A DNA stretch of 64,000 bases, from the NCBI GenBank assembly GCA_963585895.1, contig OY757911.1, positions 94,898,624 to 94,962,623 on the forward strand, read 5' to 3'. This DNA is from Sepioteuthis lessoniana. Its lineage: Eukaryota > Mollusca > Cephalopoda > Myopsida > Loliginidae. Every line of letters starts with the position of its first letter. Positions within the stretch are counted from its first letter, which is position 1. The notes under the pieces were generated by a model. It saw only the letters and a program-made list of their open reading frames with translations, ran no database searches and had not been told where the DNA came from. The position numbers and the translations under genes are program-made. Below, piece by piece: positions 44,241 to 54,809 of the stretch.

Positions 44241-45022
44241 CGAGGATAGGTAAATAAGTTTCCAGACTTTTTTCGTAGAGGCACTTTTATTGATAGGACA
44301 CACATAAAACTCTAGTCCTCTTTAAAGTAATCTCCTCCGGCTGTAATGCACTTGTTGAGCTTAGGGAATAACCAAAAGTCACAGCGAGCAAGGTCTGGAC
44401 TATAGGGAGTGTGAGGAACTGTCTTGATGCCCATCTTGGTCAAGTAGTCTGTGACAAGGATAGAGGTCTCGACTGGTGTATTGTCCTGGTGGAAATGCCA
44501 CTGACCCGATTTGAAGAGTGCTGGCCTCTTCCGACGGAATATCTACCTGAACTCCCTTAAAACCTCAACATAGTAGCCCTAACCCTAACCCTTTGGCCAA
44601 TCAACTCTGGTGTATTGACTTCCTTACTCCTACCACACCTCTCATCATCCCTCACGGACTCCTAGCCTTCCTTGAATCTCTTATGACATTCAAAATCTGA
44701 TGCTAGATTCATGCAAGATTGTCCAAAAGCAGTCGGAATCATTCCATACGTTTCTCTGGTATTTTTTCCAAGTTTAAAACAGAAATTTTTGCATAGCATT
44801 CTTCTAAACTGTCCTCATGTCCAGATTGCATTTTTGAAATTCACCGTCTATAGTAGAGTGTGTTCCAATTCCTACTGTAGCTGTTCATTTGAACTTCGAA
44901 TCTTTAAAATTCGCCAGGCATCTCATACGATATATAGCAATAAGATACTGGATTTTCAAGAGTCTATAACAATTTTAAATGCCTCAACAAAAAAAGTCTG
45001 GAAACTTATTGAATACACCACG
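44241..45022 (-). mobile_element. Short mariner derivative 2 (782 bp)
   Basis: The element is flanked by TA on both sides. Terminal inverted repeats start CGAGGATAGGTAAATAAG and CGTGGTGTATTCAATAAG, and both run into TTTCCAGACTTTTTT. The minus strand holds the same transposase remnants as derivative 1: HTH-side sequence near 44650-44760, a junction at 44577-44593, the QDN-PV-S segment near 44450-44480, and a PYSP-type segment near 44400. The coding sequence then jumps from WLFPKL to NKCI, so the C-terminal YETIEEM region is deleted, as in derivative 3. It is non-autonomous. Confidence 0.85.
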
Positions 45023-45061
45023 TACTCCTACCTTTTGGATTTCCTTTTCGGATTTTGTCAT

Positions 45062-45215
45062 ATTTATATATATTGTCATCCACAAACAGACAGTTTCGTT
45101 GTATCACAACTTTTCAGTGTGGCCAGACACGTAGGATGCTTGAAGCTGTGATCGAAACCCGCCCAAATTTACCTTAGACTTAGAATCATACCACTCAGCC
45201 AACAAGCGATACACG
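45062..45215 (-). mobile_element. SINE D, minus-strand copy
   Basis: On the minus strand: TTGTTGGCTGAGTGGTATGA (A box), GGGCGGGTTTCGATCACAGC (B box), GTCTGGCCACACTGAAAAG, ACGAAACTGTCTGTTTGTGG, then GATGACAATATATAT. Confidence 0.75.
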
Positions 45216-45219
45216 TCAG

Positions 45220-45600
45220 CTCGGGAATTATAAGGCATTAAGTGGTAGCTTTCGTGTTGTTTACATTTATACTTTAAAGCCTTTTATTCCTGTGCTTCCT
45301 TTTGATCGTTTAATATTAAAAGATGGCGAAATGTATACTTGTTAAAATCTTCAAATCTTGTCGACGTAACGATGAAGTGAATTAAAAAAAAGTTTTTCTT
45401 ATATAAAACCTCATTTTATCTTACTCCCATATCCCCGAATTTTTGTCAGTTATCAGACAAATTTAAGAATAATATTATGCATTCGATGGTTTAAAATTAC
45501 TCATGAATATGGGAGTAACATGGAAACTCTGTGTATGGAATACTTTTTAAAAATTTGACATTACCAATGGTTATGCAGGGATTGAATTTTTCACTACTAT
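45220..45600. other. AT-rich sequence, nothing recognised
   Basis: No feature is recognisable. Confidence 0.35.
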
Positions 45601-45657
<57 letters not shown>

Positions 45658-45681
45658 CATATGTGTGTGTGTGTGTGTGTA
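45601..45681. repeat. (CA)n(TA)n(TG)n palindromic microsatellite
   Basis: CA to 45637, TA to about 45660, TG to 45680: a near-perfect inverted repeat able to fold as a hairpin. Confidence 0.95.
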
Positions 45682-45975
45682 TTATTATCACTATCAAACC
45701 ATGTTGATAGCATGGAGACACTTGACTCTGTCTTACCCTAAGTATTTGTTCCAATCAGTCATTACTTCTAGCAAGTCCTCTATATTGCACTAAGTGTCCG
45801 CACAGAGCTAGTCTTTGAAAGTCTTTGGTGGTAAGCTAATATTTCTTTGTCCATATGATAGGGTCAGAAATAGAACATCGACAATTAGATTACGCTTAAT
45901 TCACTAGCAATTCCCGGTCTTGTACGCTGTTGAAGTCCTCCAGCTCCTTTGCAAGATATGAGGCCGTATCTATGT
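45682..45975. other. Spacer, nothing recognised
   Basis: No feature is recognisable. Confidence 0.3.
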
Positions 45976-45976
45976 A

Positions 45977-46857
45977 CGAAATCTGTCTGAAAAGTTACAG
46001 GAATGAGTGTACAATGCTAGCTGTGGGTAGAGAAGCATAAACAAATTGTGTTAACATATAACATGGAATCTTATATATATATAACTGTAATTTTAGTTTT
46101 CTGCAACCATTCTATTTTTCCCACTTGCTTTTGTTTAGACTCTTTTTCTCGTTGTTCAGCTTTAATAACTGAGGAACGAATAAACCAGAAATGTTTGTCG
46201 GGTTTGAGAAAACTACCTCAGAAGCACGAGAAATGTTTCGTCAACTGCATGAAGATAGACCCAAATCATGCATACCTATTTTTGAGTGGCACAAGAGGTT
46301 TCACAAAAAGTTATGAGGAGTTGAAATATGACTCTAGGAGGGGGAGGACTTCAACAAGCAGGACGAATGTCAACATCGAGCGAGTAAGGTAATTGGTGTG
46401 TGGTGATCACCGGTTGACTGTTCCAAAGATCGAAAGTCAGCTGAAAATATAAATGGACAGTGTTTGAAAGACTATCACTGAAGATCTTGGTATATCTGAA
46501 AAATAACGGCTGTAGGTGGGCTGAGTATCTTGAAGTTCCCAGTCGAAGGGAACATTGCCAAACTGGAACAACCTCTCTATTCACCTGATCTTTCTCCGTG
46601 TGCCTTTCTCTTTTCCATTAGCTCATGGAGACGAACTGTTTTCAAGGGAAGAATACAACCCAGATGGCCGTAGTGACGTTGCTGAGGGGAATCTGAATAC
46701 AATCCTTCCAGATGTGCTTAGAATCGAGTCAGATAAGGATGGAAAAATACTTTAGACACAAGTGACGTTACTTGTTGGGGAAAATCATGTATTTTGTTGT
46801 TTGAAATTGAAAAACATTGTTTGTGATACCAGTCCCGTTACTTTTCAGACACAATTT
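45977..46857 (+). mobile_element. Mariner of a second family, internally deleted
   Basis: TIR-like ends share TGTCTGAAAAGT-AC (left, about 45985; right in reverse, about 46852). The plus strand encodes the N-terminal half of a mariner transposase: SEAREMFRQLHEDRPKSCIPIFEWHKRFHKK, SRRGRTSTSRTNVNIERVR (about 46330-46390), and after a stop GDHRLTVPKIESQ and TITEDLG. Coding resumes at LEQPLYSPDLSPCAF (about 46563-46610) with the last catalytic Asp motif, then a short C-terminal tail. The middle with the first two catalytic Asp is missing, and the length is about 0.88 kb against about 1.3 kb for intact mariners. Ends are placed to within a few bases. Confidence 0.75.
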
Positions 46858-46859
46858 AT

Positions 46860-47740
46860 ATATATTATGAATTGAATAAAAGCGTAAGCAAACGAGTTTC
46901 AATCAAAAGAACCCATTTTAAAGTAATAAAAAAAAGATAAATTCTATTGTGAAATTGGTATTTATAAATTTGTTTCCTTTTTATTGTAAAAATGTCTCTA
47001 TCGGTTGATAGAGAACTATGAAGGCTGTTGTTCTATATTTTAACTAGAGATGCTACCATCACACACACACACACACATTTAATATATCTATCTATCTATC
47101 TATGTATCTATCTATATATATATTGACTTTGATCATTTTAATTTTGTCCGATAATAATCTGTCATCATATGGGAAGCAATACCCATCAAAGTTAATGTGA
47201 TTGATGTTTTTTGTATTCAAGATTTAAAAACATTGAAACTCTTTATCGATTGAATATATTCAAAATGTAAGTAAAATCCTAGAGATCACATTTTCTTTTT
47301 TCTCTCCACTTAGATGACCTCAATCTTTTGGTCAATACTTAACTATATCAAAAAGGAGCATATAATTCAGCATTTCCTGTCAAAAAATATAAATTTTTCT
47401 TGCGTTTTTGATCAGCGAAAAAGCAGATATAAAAGCCAATGATAATGTTTTGCATTTATAGACGGGAAAATCCCGACGAGTGTCATAGACATTACTCTCC
47501 TAGTATCATCTTTAAATACTTACAACAAAAAAAGATAAAATAGCATAATACGTATGTTTATTATGTACTACAATAGAAAGTTAGAACGTGACATTATTGT
47601 TCCTTTCGAATGTTCAAACATTCCTGTTGAATTGATTTACAACAAGCATTAATGAATAATAATCAATCTATGAAATTCAAAGACATTTTAACTTTTATTG
47701 TTTTGTAATGGATTGCGTTTTCAAAACAGCAATATAATAT
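46860..47740. other. AT-rich sequence, with small simple repeats at 47060-47122
   Basis: CA and CTAT runs near 47060-47122; otherwise nothing recognised. Confidence 0.35.
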
Positions 47741-47741
47741 A

Positions 47742-48118
47742 CCTGCTGTAAAGTTGGTGACTGTAGTCGAGAGCGACCGGAAGGCTCCCTTTTCAATAGC
47801 TACAACAGCGAAGGTACTATTTACCAACCCCTCCGCTCGGGCAGGATATGACACAAGGTCAATTTTTTTTTTTTAAGCTGAGTTTAACAGGTTTGAATTC
47901 AGAGTTTTCCTTCTCCTAGACTAGTTGCCTCAACAAGGCTGAAGAACCTAGTCCGTCCTACTATTTACCCATAGCTGGAGGGAGAATAAGGGGGTTCATA
48001 CCTTTCCCAAGGGTATTTGCCCGAAAGTGAACATAATAGCGCGAAGGTAGGGGACGGCGCTACTCCTTTCCCTGGATTGCTCCACTTTACCCTGGATTTA
48101 CATTCTTTATGTACCTGT
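47742..48118 (-). mobile_element. SINE B interrupted by a SINE A
   Basis: SINE B sequence (TTGGTGACTGTAGTCGAGAG, GGCTCCCTTTTCAATAGC) runs to 47816. It resumes at 48050 with GGGACGGCGCTACTCC and TCCACTTTACCCTGG, and fades by about 48118. The 230 bp between them are SINE A. The B head is missing. Confidence 0.7.
47817..48049 (-). mobile_element. SINE A inserted in SINE B, with 9-bp direct repeats
   Basis: GCGAAGGTA occurs at 47808-47816 and again at 48041-48049, flanking the insert. The insert has the A1 3' end (CCGCTCGGGCAGGATATGAC) but the A2-type body near its 5' side (GTATTTGCCCGAAAGTGAAC). It lacks the tRNA head, so it is 5' truncated and possibly a recombinant subfamily. The first bases of the right-hand repeat overlap the SINE's own GCGCGA, so the duplication may be shorter than 9 bp. 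Confidence 0.7.
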
Positions 48119-48221
48119 TTCTTAAGAGTTTTTTGTTTTGTTATTTTTTTTGGGGGGGGGGTACGCTTCTATCGAATACAAATAATTTCTAAGGAGATCT
48201 ATTTGACCTAAAGATGGGACT

Positions 48222-48400
48222 CTAACCGTTACTACCACTCTATGTCAGTGTGGGCCTGGGAGTAATGTTAATGAAAGGCTACTCCTGATTTGCCAGAGCT
48301 CCAGAACTGGAGCCTCACTATCAGATGTAGTCTACTCTCATACCCAAAGCACCCTTTTTGGTGAGGTCTTACACATCTGCAGGTGTATACCCCGATAACA
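48222..48400 (-). mobile_element. SINE C, partial
   Basis: The plus strand reads TTACTACCACTCTATG, AATGAAAGGCTACTCCTGAT, AGAACTGGAGCCTCACTATC and CCTTTTTGGTGAGGTC, in the reverse order of a SINE C head. Confidence 0.55.
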
Positions 48401-48499
48401 GGATGGGATTTTGTTTTAACAAAGATGTATATTTTTTAAAAAGATATCCAACCATTTCTGCTCTCGCCACAGTCAGACAATTTCATATGAGATAAAAAT

Positions 48500-48748
48500 G
48501 TTGGAGACCGCAAGCGAGGGCGACCAGAAGGCTCTCTTTTTAATAGCTAGTACACCAAGGTGTAGGAGAGGGCGCTACTCCTTTCCCTGGATTGCTCCAC
48601 TTTACCCTGGATACGTACCTTATGTTGCTGAGTGTTAAGCAAGGAGGTATCAAGTACCATTTTTAAAGTCTTTGGTATGACGCGACCTAAGATTGATCCC
48701 AGGTCTACCCGGATCATTGGCGAACACTGTACCAACTAAGCCAATGTA
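48500..48748 (-). mobile_element. SINE B, nearly complete
   Basis: The plus strand reads AATGTTGGAGACCGCAAGCG, AGTACACCAAGGTGTAGGAG, GCTGAGTGTTAAGCAAGG, GATTGATCCCAGG (B box in reverse) and GTACCAACTAAGCCAATG (A box in reverse). It is one of the best preserved copies. Confidence 0.75.
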
Positions 48749-48759
48749 TAATATAATAT

Positions 48760-49370
48760 TATACAATACAATATAATAATAATAGAAATACTTCACTTTT
48801 AGAAGGAGGCATGTTGGCATGAAGGTTATCGTCAACATCTATACAAAAAAAATGTAAATATAAACGTACACAATTTCCAAACCTCGAGGCAATTTCCAAA
48901 CCCTAGGAAGTTTGCCATAACATTAAAATCTATAAATGAAATGAAAATCAATGAAATACCATGTATAAAAAACAGACTAATTCAACTGGGAAAATAAGGT
49001 ATAAAGATTTGGATCTTTAAAAAAATAACATGGTAGCTTGAAACAGTTATCTAATGACTCTGATAAATATGTTTTAAATGGAATTCGATCCGAAGCTCAG
49101 AAAATTGAGTTTAAGTTATTTTTAAGTTTTCTTTTTTCTTTTTACACTCTTTTCTTTTTTTTTTTTTTAACATATGGCTAAATATCGTTATTTATCTGAT
49201 AGTTTAATCCAGTGATTTCAACGTTTGGTTTTTTATCTACGGAATGTACTCCCTTCCATGCCAAGGCCAATGTTATCTATCCAAATCTCGGTTCCGCTTT
49301 CGTCTGTGCCAATTTTTCCTCTGAGAGTACTGCTCTGATAAAACAAATATCTATTAAAATCTAACCTCTA
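48760..49370. other. AT-rich sequence, nothing recognised
   Basis: Poly-T tract near 49155; no family is recognisable. Confidence 0.35.
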
Positions 49371-49371
49371 T

Positions 49372-49373
<2 letters not shown>

Positions 49374-49442
<69 letters not shown>

Positions 49443-49447
49443 AACTC

Positions 49448-49532
<85 letters not shown>

Positions 49533-49612
49533 CCTGTTTCTGTTTCTGTTTCTGTGTCTCTGTGTCTCTCTGTGTGTGTATGTATGTATGTATGTATGTA
49601 TGTATGTATGTA
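49374..49612. repeat. Compound microsatellite (CA)(TA)(TG)(TCTG)(TATG)
   Basis: CA to 49439, TA to 49494, TG to about 49531, TTTCTG/TCTG-type repeats to about 49575, TATG units to 49612. Confidence 0.95.
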
Positions 49613-49978
49613 TACTTGAGATCCAGTATCTGAAAACAGTATGTATTAATAAGTTATTAATCATCCATATGTTTGCAAAGCAAATCTGATCCAATCATGC
49701 ACAGCTTTTATAAAACATCTAAATGAATACTCTTGATTCACTTTAAGTTTTTACTGACTTCAAATACGTGGGTGTCGTTTTTGCTTGTACTTCATTCTAG
49801 AAAATTGAAACAAACACAAAATATCAAAGTTAAAATTAAATTGATTGAATGATTGATCGATTCTTATAATATGTCAACCTGTCTTGGTTTATTTCGAGCC
49901 AAGACGTTGGGACATTTCTTTCATTGTACATTGATATTTACATTCTTATGTAGTTGTTTATTTAGATTCATTTGCATC
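49613..49978. other. AT-rich spacer
   Basis: Nothing recognised. Confidence 0.3.
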
Positions 49979-50531
49979 GTCTGATCAACCGAAAAAGACA
50001 TCGACACACAACTGACGAAGGCATGGACGGCTATCGATAGGCTCTCGATCATATGGAAATCAGACCTACCCGATAAAATGAAACGCAGTTTCTTCCAGGC
50101 AGCGGTTGTGTCGATACTGCTATATGGATGCACTACATGGACGCTAACTAAACGGCTGGAGAAGAAACTAGACGGCAATTACACAAGAATGTTTCGTGCA
50201 ATATTGAACAAGTCCTGGCGACAACACCCCACGAAACACCAACTATACGGACACCTGCCCCCCATCACGAAAACTATACAAGTTAGACGAACCAGACACG
50301 CGGGACACTGCTGGAGAAGCAAGGACGAGCTCATAAGTGATGTACTCCTATGGACCCCCACATATGGCCGTGCAAAAGCAGGACGACCAGCTCGAACTTT
50401 CATACAGCGACTATGTGAGGACACAGGCTGTAACACTGAAGACCTGCCGGAGGCGATGAATGATAGGGAGAAGTGGCGAGAGAGGGTCAGGGATATCCGT
50501 GCTGGCGGCACGACATGATGGTGATGATGAT
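49979..50531 (+). mobile_element. RTE-like LINE copy 7, 553-bp 3' end with open frame
   Basis: From 49985 to 50518 the plus strand is open for 177 codons and encodes the whole family C-terminal region. In order it has STEKDIDTQLTKAWTAIDRL, KMKRSFFQAAVVSILLYGCTTWTLTKR, LNKSWRQHPTKHQLYGHLPP, TIQVRRTRHAGHCWRS, DELISDVLLWTPTYGRAKAG and the normal terminus REKWRERVRDIRAGGTT. The TGA that closes the frame upstream (49982-49984) replaces a Ser codon. A GATGGTGATGATGA tail follows. It is the youngest-looking 3' end here. Without RT motifs it cannot be active. Confidence 0.9.
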
Positions 50532-50534
50532 TCC

Positions 50535-51180
50535 TATTCAATAAATATAATAATAAATCTTCCTACGGATTCATCATGTCATTATTCCAAGGACACTGTA
50601 AATTATGATACCTTTATTCTTAAAAGTTTTTTCCCCCGGAAAGCTACCAAGATTTCTCGAATTCTCTGTAACAAATGCATTGTACTCATTTGGGTTTGTC
50701 TATCGATTGATATCTTTCTATGGTCAGATCACATTTCCTTGCTGTTCAGGAAGTCAGATGTAAATCATTGTTCAGTGACATTGACAATGACACATTTTGA
50801 CCCTTTTCTCTCGACAATGTCCAAGTCGTAGATATTCAGCAATGAAAAAGAAAACAAAATAAAATAAAAAAAAACCCTGATCCACAGAATCTGTTTACAA
50901 TTAGTTAAAAATGGTTGTTGGAACTGAATATGCACTTTCCTTAGGCAAATATTTGCTTAATGCCAGTACTGACGCATATTCGGCTGGAATTACTATTTCA
51001 ACAAATAACTCAGGAAGAAGAACTAGTATTGAAAGGGTCAGGTGATTTCTACATTGACGGGTTTTGATCTATTCAGCAACCCGAAGGAAATGGATAGAAT
51101 TTTCGCAGGAATTCACTCTCCCAATAGTGTATACAATAAAAGAAAATATTTTGGATATAATTCTCTTACAAACATAAGGA
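50535..51180. other. Sequence of mixed composition, nothing recognised
   Basis: The frame that runs on from the LINE to 50831 on the other register has no motif. Confidence 0.35.
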
Positions 51181-51181
51181 T

Positions 51182-51707
51182 TGTAATAATAATAATAATA
51201 ATAATATCCAGCACCTGTCCTTGAAAATGACACACTCAAAATCCTATGGGACTTTAATATACAAACGGATCACCTAATCTTGGCCAGGAGACCAGACCTT
51301 ATCAATAAAAAGAAAAAAAAAGAAAATCTGCAAAATTGTCGACTTTGTCGTCCCGGCTGACAACAGAATAAAACTGAAAGAATGTGAAAAGAGAGATACG
51401 TAACTCGACCCTGCTAGAGAATAAAAAACAATTGTGGAACATGAAAGTGACAATAATACCAATTGTGATTGGCGCTTTTGGCACGGTAACTAAAGTATTA
51501 TTAAAGGGCCTGAAGAATTTGGAAGTTGGCGGCCGAGTGAAGACCATCCAAACAAAAGCATTATTGAAAACGGCCAGAATACTGAAAAGAGTCCTGGAGA
51601 CTTGAAGTGACTTCATGTCACTCAATCTCTAGTGAAAGACCATCAGCTTACGCTGATGTGAAAAACTCTAATCAGTAAATAATAATAATAATAATAATAA
51701 TAATAAC
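51182..51707 (+). mobile_element. R4/Dong-like LINE remnant G, (AAT)n on both sides
   Basis: An (AAT)n run at 51185-51206 touches the truncated 5' end (PAPVLENDTLKIL). The body reads DFNIQTDHLILARRPDL (endonuclease RPD motif, about 51270-51300), then after a frameshift KIVDFVVPADNRIKLKECEK, and WNMKVTIIPIVIGAFGTVTK to ILKRVLET (to about 51604). The 3' untranslated part ends at a second (AAT)n, 51678-51707. It is 5' truncated to about 470 bp. The AAT repeats on both sides match an element that targets TAA-type repeats. Confidence 0.8.
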
Positions 51708-51767
51708 CTTGTACACAGTAGAGTAATGACGCAAAAGTCTGTTAACGATGTATATTTGAAATGTTTA

Positions 51768-52150
51768 AGCTCAACTGCAACTGCACAACATACTGCGTGC
51801 TGTTTTGAACAAATCCTTGAAGCAACAGCCAAGAAAACAACTGCTGTACGACCATTAAACCCAAATCTCGCAAAATATCCAACTAAGACAAGCTGAGTGC
51901 AACTTTAGCTACAAAGACAAACTCATAAGAGGCCAACTCGTATAGACTCTGATACATGGACTAACTATTGCTAGCTGATCAGCAAAACATTCGATTTATC
52001 AACACTTTGTCGGCACTTGTTGCTATTTAGAAGACTTATCGAGAACAATAGCCAATAAAGACGGATGATGAGAGGGAGGAAGAGAGAAGGAGAGAGACAG
52101 AGTGTCAGAGGGAGAGAGAGGGAGAGAGAGATAGAAAGAAAGGCTTGTTG
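51768..52150 (+). mobile_element. RTE-like LINE copy 11, 3' end, very degraded
   Basis: Weak but ordered matches on the plus strand: RVLFEQILEAT-like at the LRAILNKSW position (51795-51830), LLYDH, a KDKLIRGQLV segment equivalent to RDELISDVLLW (about 51917-51945), and LEDL near 52030. A GATGATGAGAGG end at 52065 leads into a GA-rich tract to 52140. It is comparable in age to copies 9 and 10. Confidence 0.55.
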
Positions 52151-52745
52151 CCGATGTTCCTTGATCAAGACAATTTAGTCTAAAAAATGTATTTAGATAC
52201 AGGTTTTCTGATGGCCTCCCTAAAATGTTTTGAATGAACTTGTTAAATAATCAATCTGGTGGATTGTTGCTCCGTTACATCACTTCAACCTTGCATATAA
52301 GATGAAATTATTTCAGATAATTTCGAAAAAACATTTTAGGGGGATTGGACAACATTTCTCCTTTTTTTAATGAGTATGCACATATGCTACGACTCAATTC
52401 TGACCTCCTATCATATTCTAAGCATGTTTCTAGGGTGATATTCAAACACAAAGTGGATACAATTTTTCATCACTTCCGCCTCTTACAAAAAAATTAGCCA
52501 TTCCATGAATTTTCTGAGCACGCTAATGATAGACGGATTCCACCTCATTATTCAACAATTTTATTATGTTCCTATGATTTTTTTCTCACCATTATATATC
52601 TTTCAAATTCATTTTTTCTCGGTAGTTAGGAGGGAGCATATTATTTCTTTTTTTTTATCATTTTCCTTTCTATAAATAATTCGAAAAAGCTGGCTTGAAT
52701 CTAGTTGGCCGTTTGATATAAAACTAATAATGTGACAATATATCT
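52151..52745. other. AT-rich sequence, nothing recognised
   Basis: No feature is recognisable. Confidence 0.35.
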
Positions 52746-52747
52746 TG

Positions 52748-52777
52748 CACGCACGCGCGCGCGCGCACACACACACA

Positions 52778-52837
<60 letters not shown>

Positions 52838-52897
52838 AAGCATACATACGTATATAGGTATATACACAGACACACAGACACACAGAGAGACAAAGCC

Positions 52898-52960
<63 letters not shown>

Positions 52961-53006
52961 AATGCAGGCACACGCACACAAACGCACACACACATACACG
53001 CACACC

Positions 53007-53096
<90 letters not shown>
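52748..53096. repeat. 350-bp compound microsatellite (CG)(CA)(TA)(CA)(TA)
   Basis: CG at 52751-52766, CA with TA steps to 52838, short CAGA runs, TA at 52900-52957, CA-rich to 53040, TA to 53095. Open frames of up to 165 codons on both strands are only translated dinucleotides. Confidence 0.95.
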
Positions 53097-53098
<2 letters not shown>

Positions 53099-54012
53099 TC
53101 CGTCACTCATAGAATACGTTTATTTCATTATCCTAATGAAAAGCAACAGAAGAAGAAATATGAGACAGAACCACTGTTATTTTTTAGCCGAAGTTTCTGC
53201 CTTCATGAAACATAAATCAACATAAATAATTTTTTTTATTCAAATTCATTTTTGAAACTTTTCTAGCATCTTTTAATTTTGGATAAAGAATTGTGCAATA
53301 ACCATAAAAATGAAAATAAAAAAAAAAAAAATGATTTTTGCCCCCAACCTTGCTTTCATGTCCGTCTATCTTTTTGAAGGAATTGCTTTAACTAACACAA
53401 ACAATATTTTTCTTCAAGCAGCTTCCGACTTTCTTAAATAGTGGAGGACCAATTAAATTTACAGATCTTGGCTTTGAGACAGAAACAAGTGTTTCGTTTA
53501 TTTTCTACTAAATATTTTCGATCGTATTAAGAAGGTCTGCTGGTCATTTCATTAATTTGATAAATCTTTCTTGTAAAAAATAAACATTACAAATTGATTT
53601 TCATCCTGAAAAAGGATTTCCTTATTATCAAACATTTTTACTCTTGGCATTAAAAAGTTGGCCAAAATCTGAATGTACAGGTCTTTATTGGCTGTTGAGA
53701 TAATAATTTGCCTCTCCTCTGGTCATTTACTTGACATACATTTATTTGCCAAAAAACACCATTCCATAAATGGCAGGGTAGATCTATTTAGGAAAGTTAA
53801 AATGATTGCAATGAGCATAGAAGAACAAGCATATCATATGATATTCCTTCCAAGCGAAACAAATATCACATACTTTATGGCTCATAATCAATTCATCCGG
53901 TTGATTAAAAAAGAAATTCGGCTCATTGATCAAATAAAATTTCGTCATGATTTGCTGTTATTGCAGGATTATATTTACATGAACATAGAAATTATAAAAT
54001 GAATATATCTTA
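53097..54012. other. AT-rich sequence with one unassigned 109-codon frame
   Basis: The plus-strand frame 53673-54002 is the longest non-repeat frame without a family assignment. It begins MYRSLLAVEIIICLSSGHLL and is rich in Ile, Leu and His, with no domain that I know. In AT-rich DNA a frame of this length can occur by chance, so I do not call it a gene. Confidence 0.3.
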
Positions 54013-54186
<174 letters not shown>

Positions 54187-54289
54187 CTGGATGTGATGGG
54201 TACATTATATTCTAAATTACGTAAAAGCTGAGATTTCACTTTGTCAGATATGTTTAATAAAATGACTCGAAATACTATAGGTTGAATTT

Positions 54290-54805
54290 ACTCAAATAAA
54301 TCTTCATTGGCTTCAACAACAGACTCTAGATGATTTCGGTATCTCCTGCACGCCTTTCTTCCTTCCAAGGCTTCTTTTTTTTTGAGTTGGTAAATGCTGC
54401 TATAATCTTTCTCTTCGCTTGATATTTAGTGTCGCAAGGAGTTCTGTTGGTCTCTCACTTAAACTTGTTGCATACATAATGATGAATGGTATTTAAATCT
54501 GTGGAGTTTGGTAGTCAGAGGTTAAAATATATGTGTTTATTTATTTATTTTTCTAACGGAGAAGGCTGGCTCCTCATGTTTGTGTGGCATGGCACAGAGT
54601 CGTCTTGTATGACGTAAGATCTTCCAGGTGCAGTACTCTTGATCCGGAACAGATCTAACCCATCCATACACTTAATGAACATTTCCTTGTTGAGCGTGGA
54701 GATATTTCGGAAGAGAGATAAATACATAAATCTCTATCACTAGTGACCATCCCAAACATCAAAATGTTGACTGTTTATCGTGGGGACAAGTAATTTAACA
54801 GATTT
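54290..54805 (-). pseudogene. DDE transposase remnant of a third Tc1/mariner-like family
   Basis: On the minus strand, pieces in order are a FDVWDGH/LGWSLVI-like segment (about 54740-54775), KCMDGLD, then RSYVIQDDSVPCHTNMRSQ (about 54565-54625), where IQDD.P.HT is the second catalytic Asp block of Tc1/mariner-type enzymes. The C-terminal end KEALEGRKACRRYRNHLESVVEANEDLFE ends just before a stop at about 54290. The third catalytic block (PDLNPLDY in such families) is not recognisable, and stops interrupt the frame. Terminal repeats were not found. Confidence 0.6.
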
Positions 54806-54809
54806 AATT

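Noticed and set aside
44577-44593. Interstitial telomere repeat as evidence of a chromosome fusion
   Set aside because: Only two to three units, and it is tied to the internal deletion of a transposon present in three copies.
52609-53215. Open frames of 112-165 codons on both strands
   Set aside because: They are translations of CA, TA and TG dinucleotide arrays and have no sequence beyond simple repeats.
53673-54002. A possible host gene of 109 codons
   Set aside because: No domain, no neighbouring exon, no splice context that I could support, and AT-rich DNA can yield such a frame by chance.
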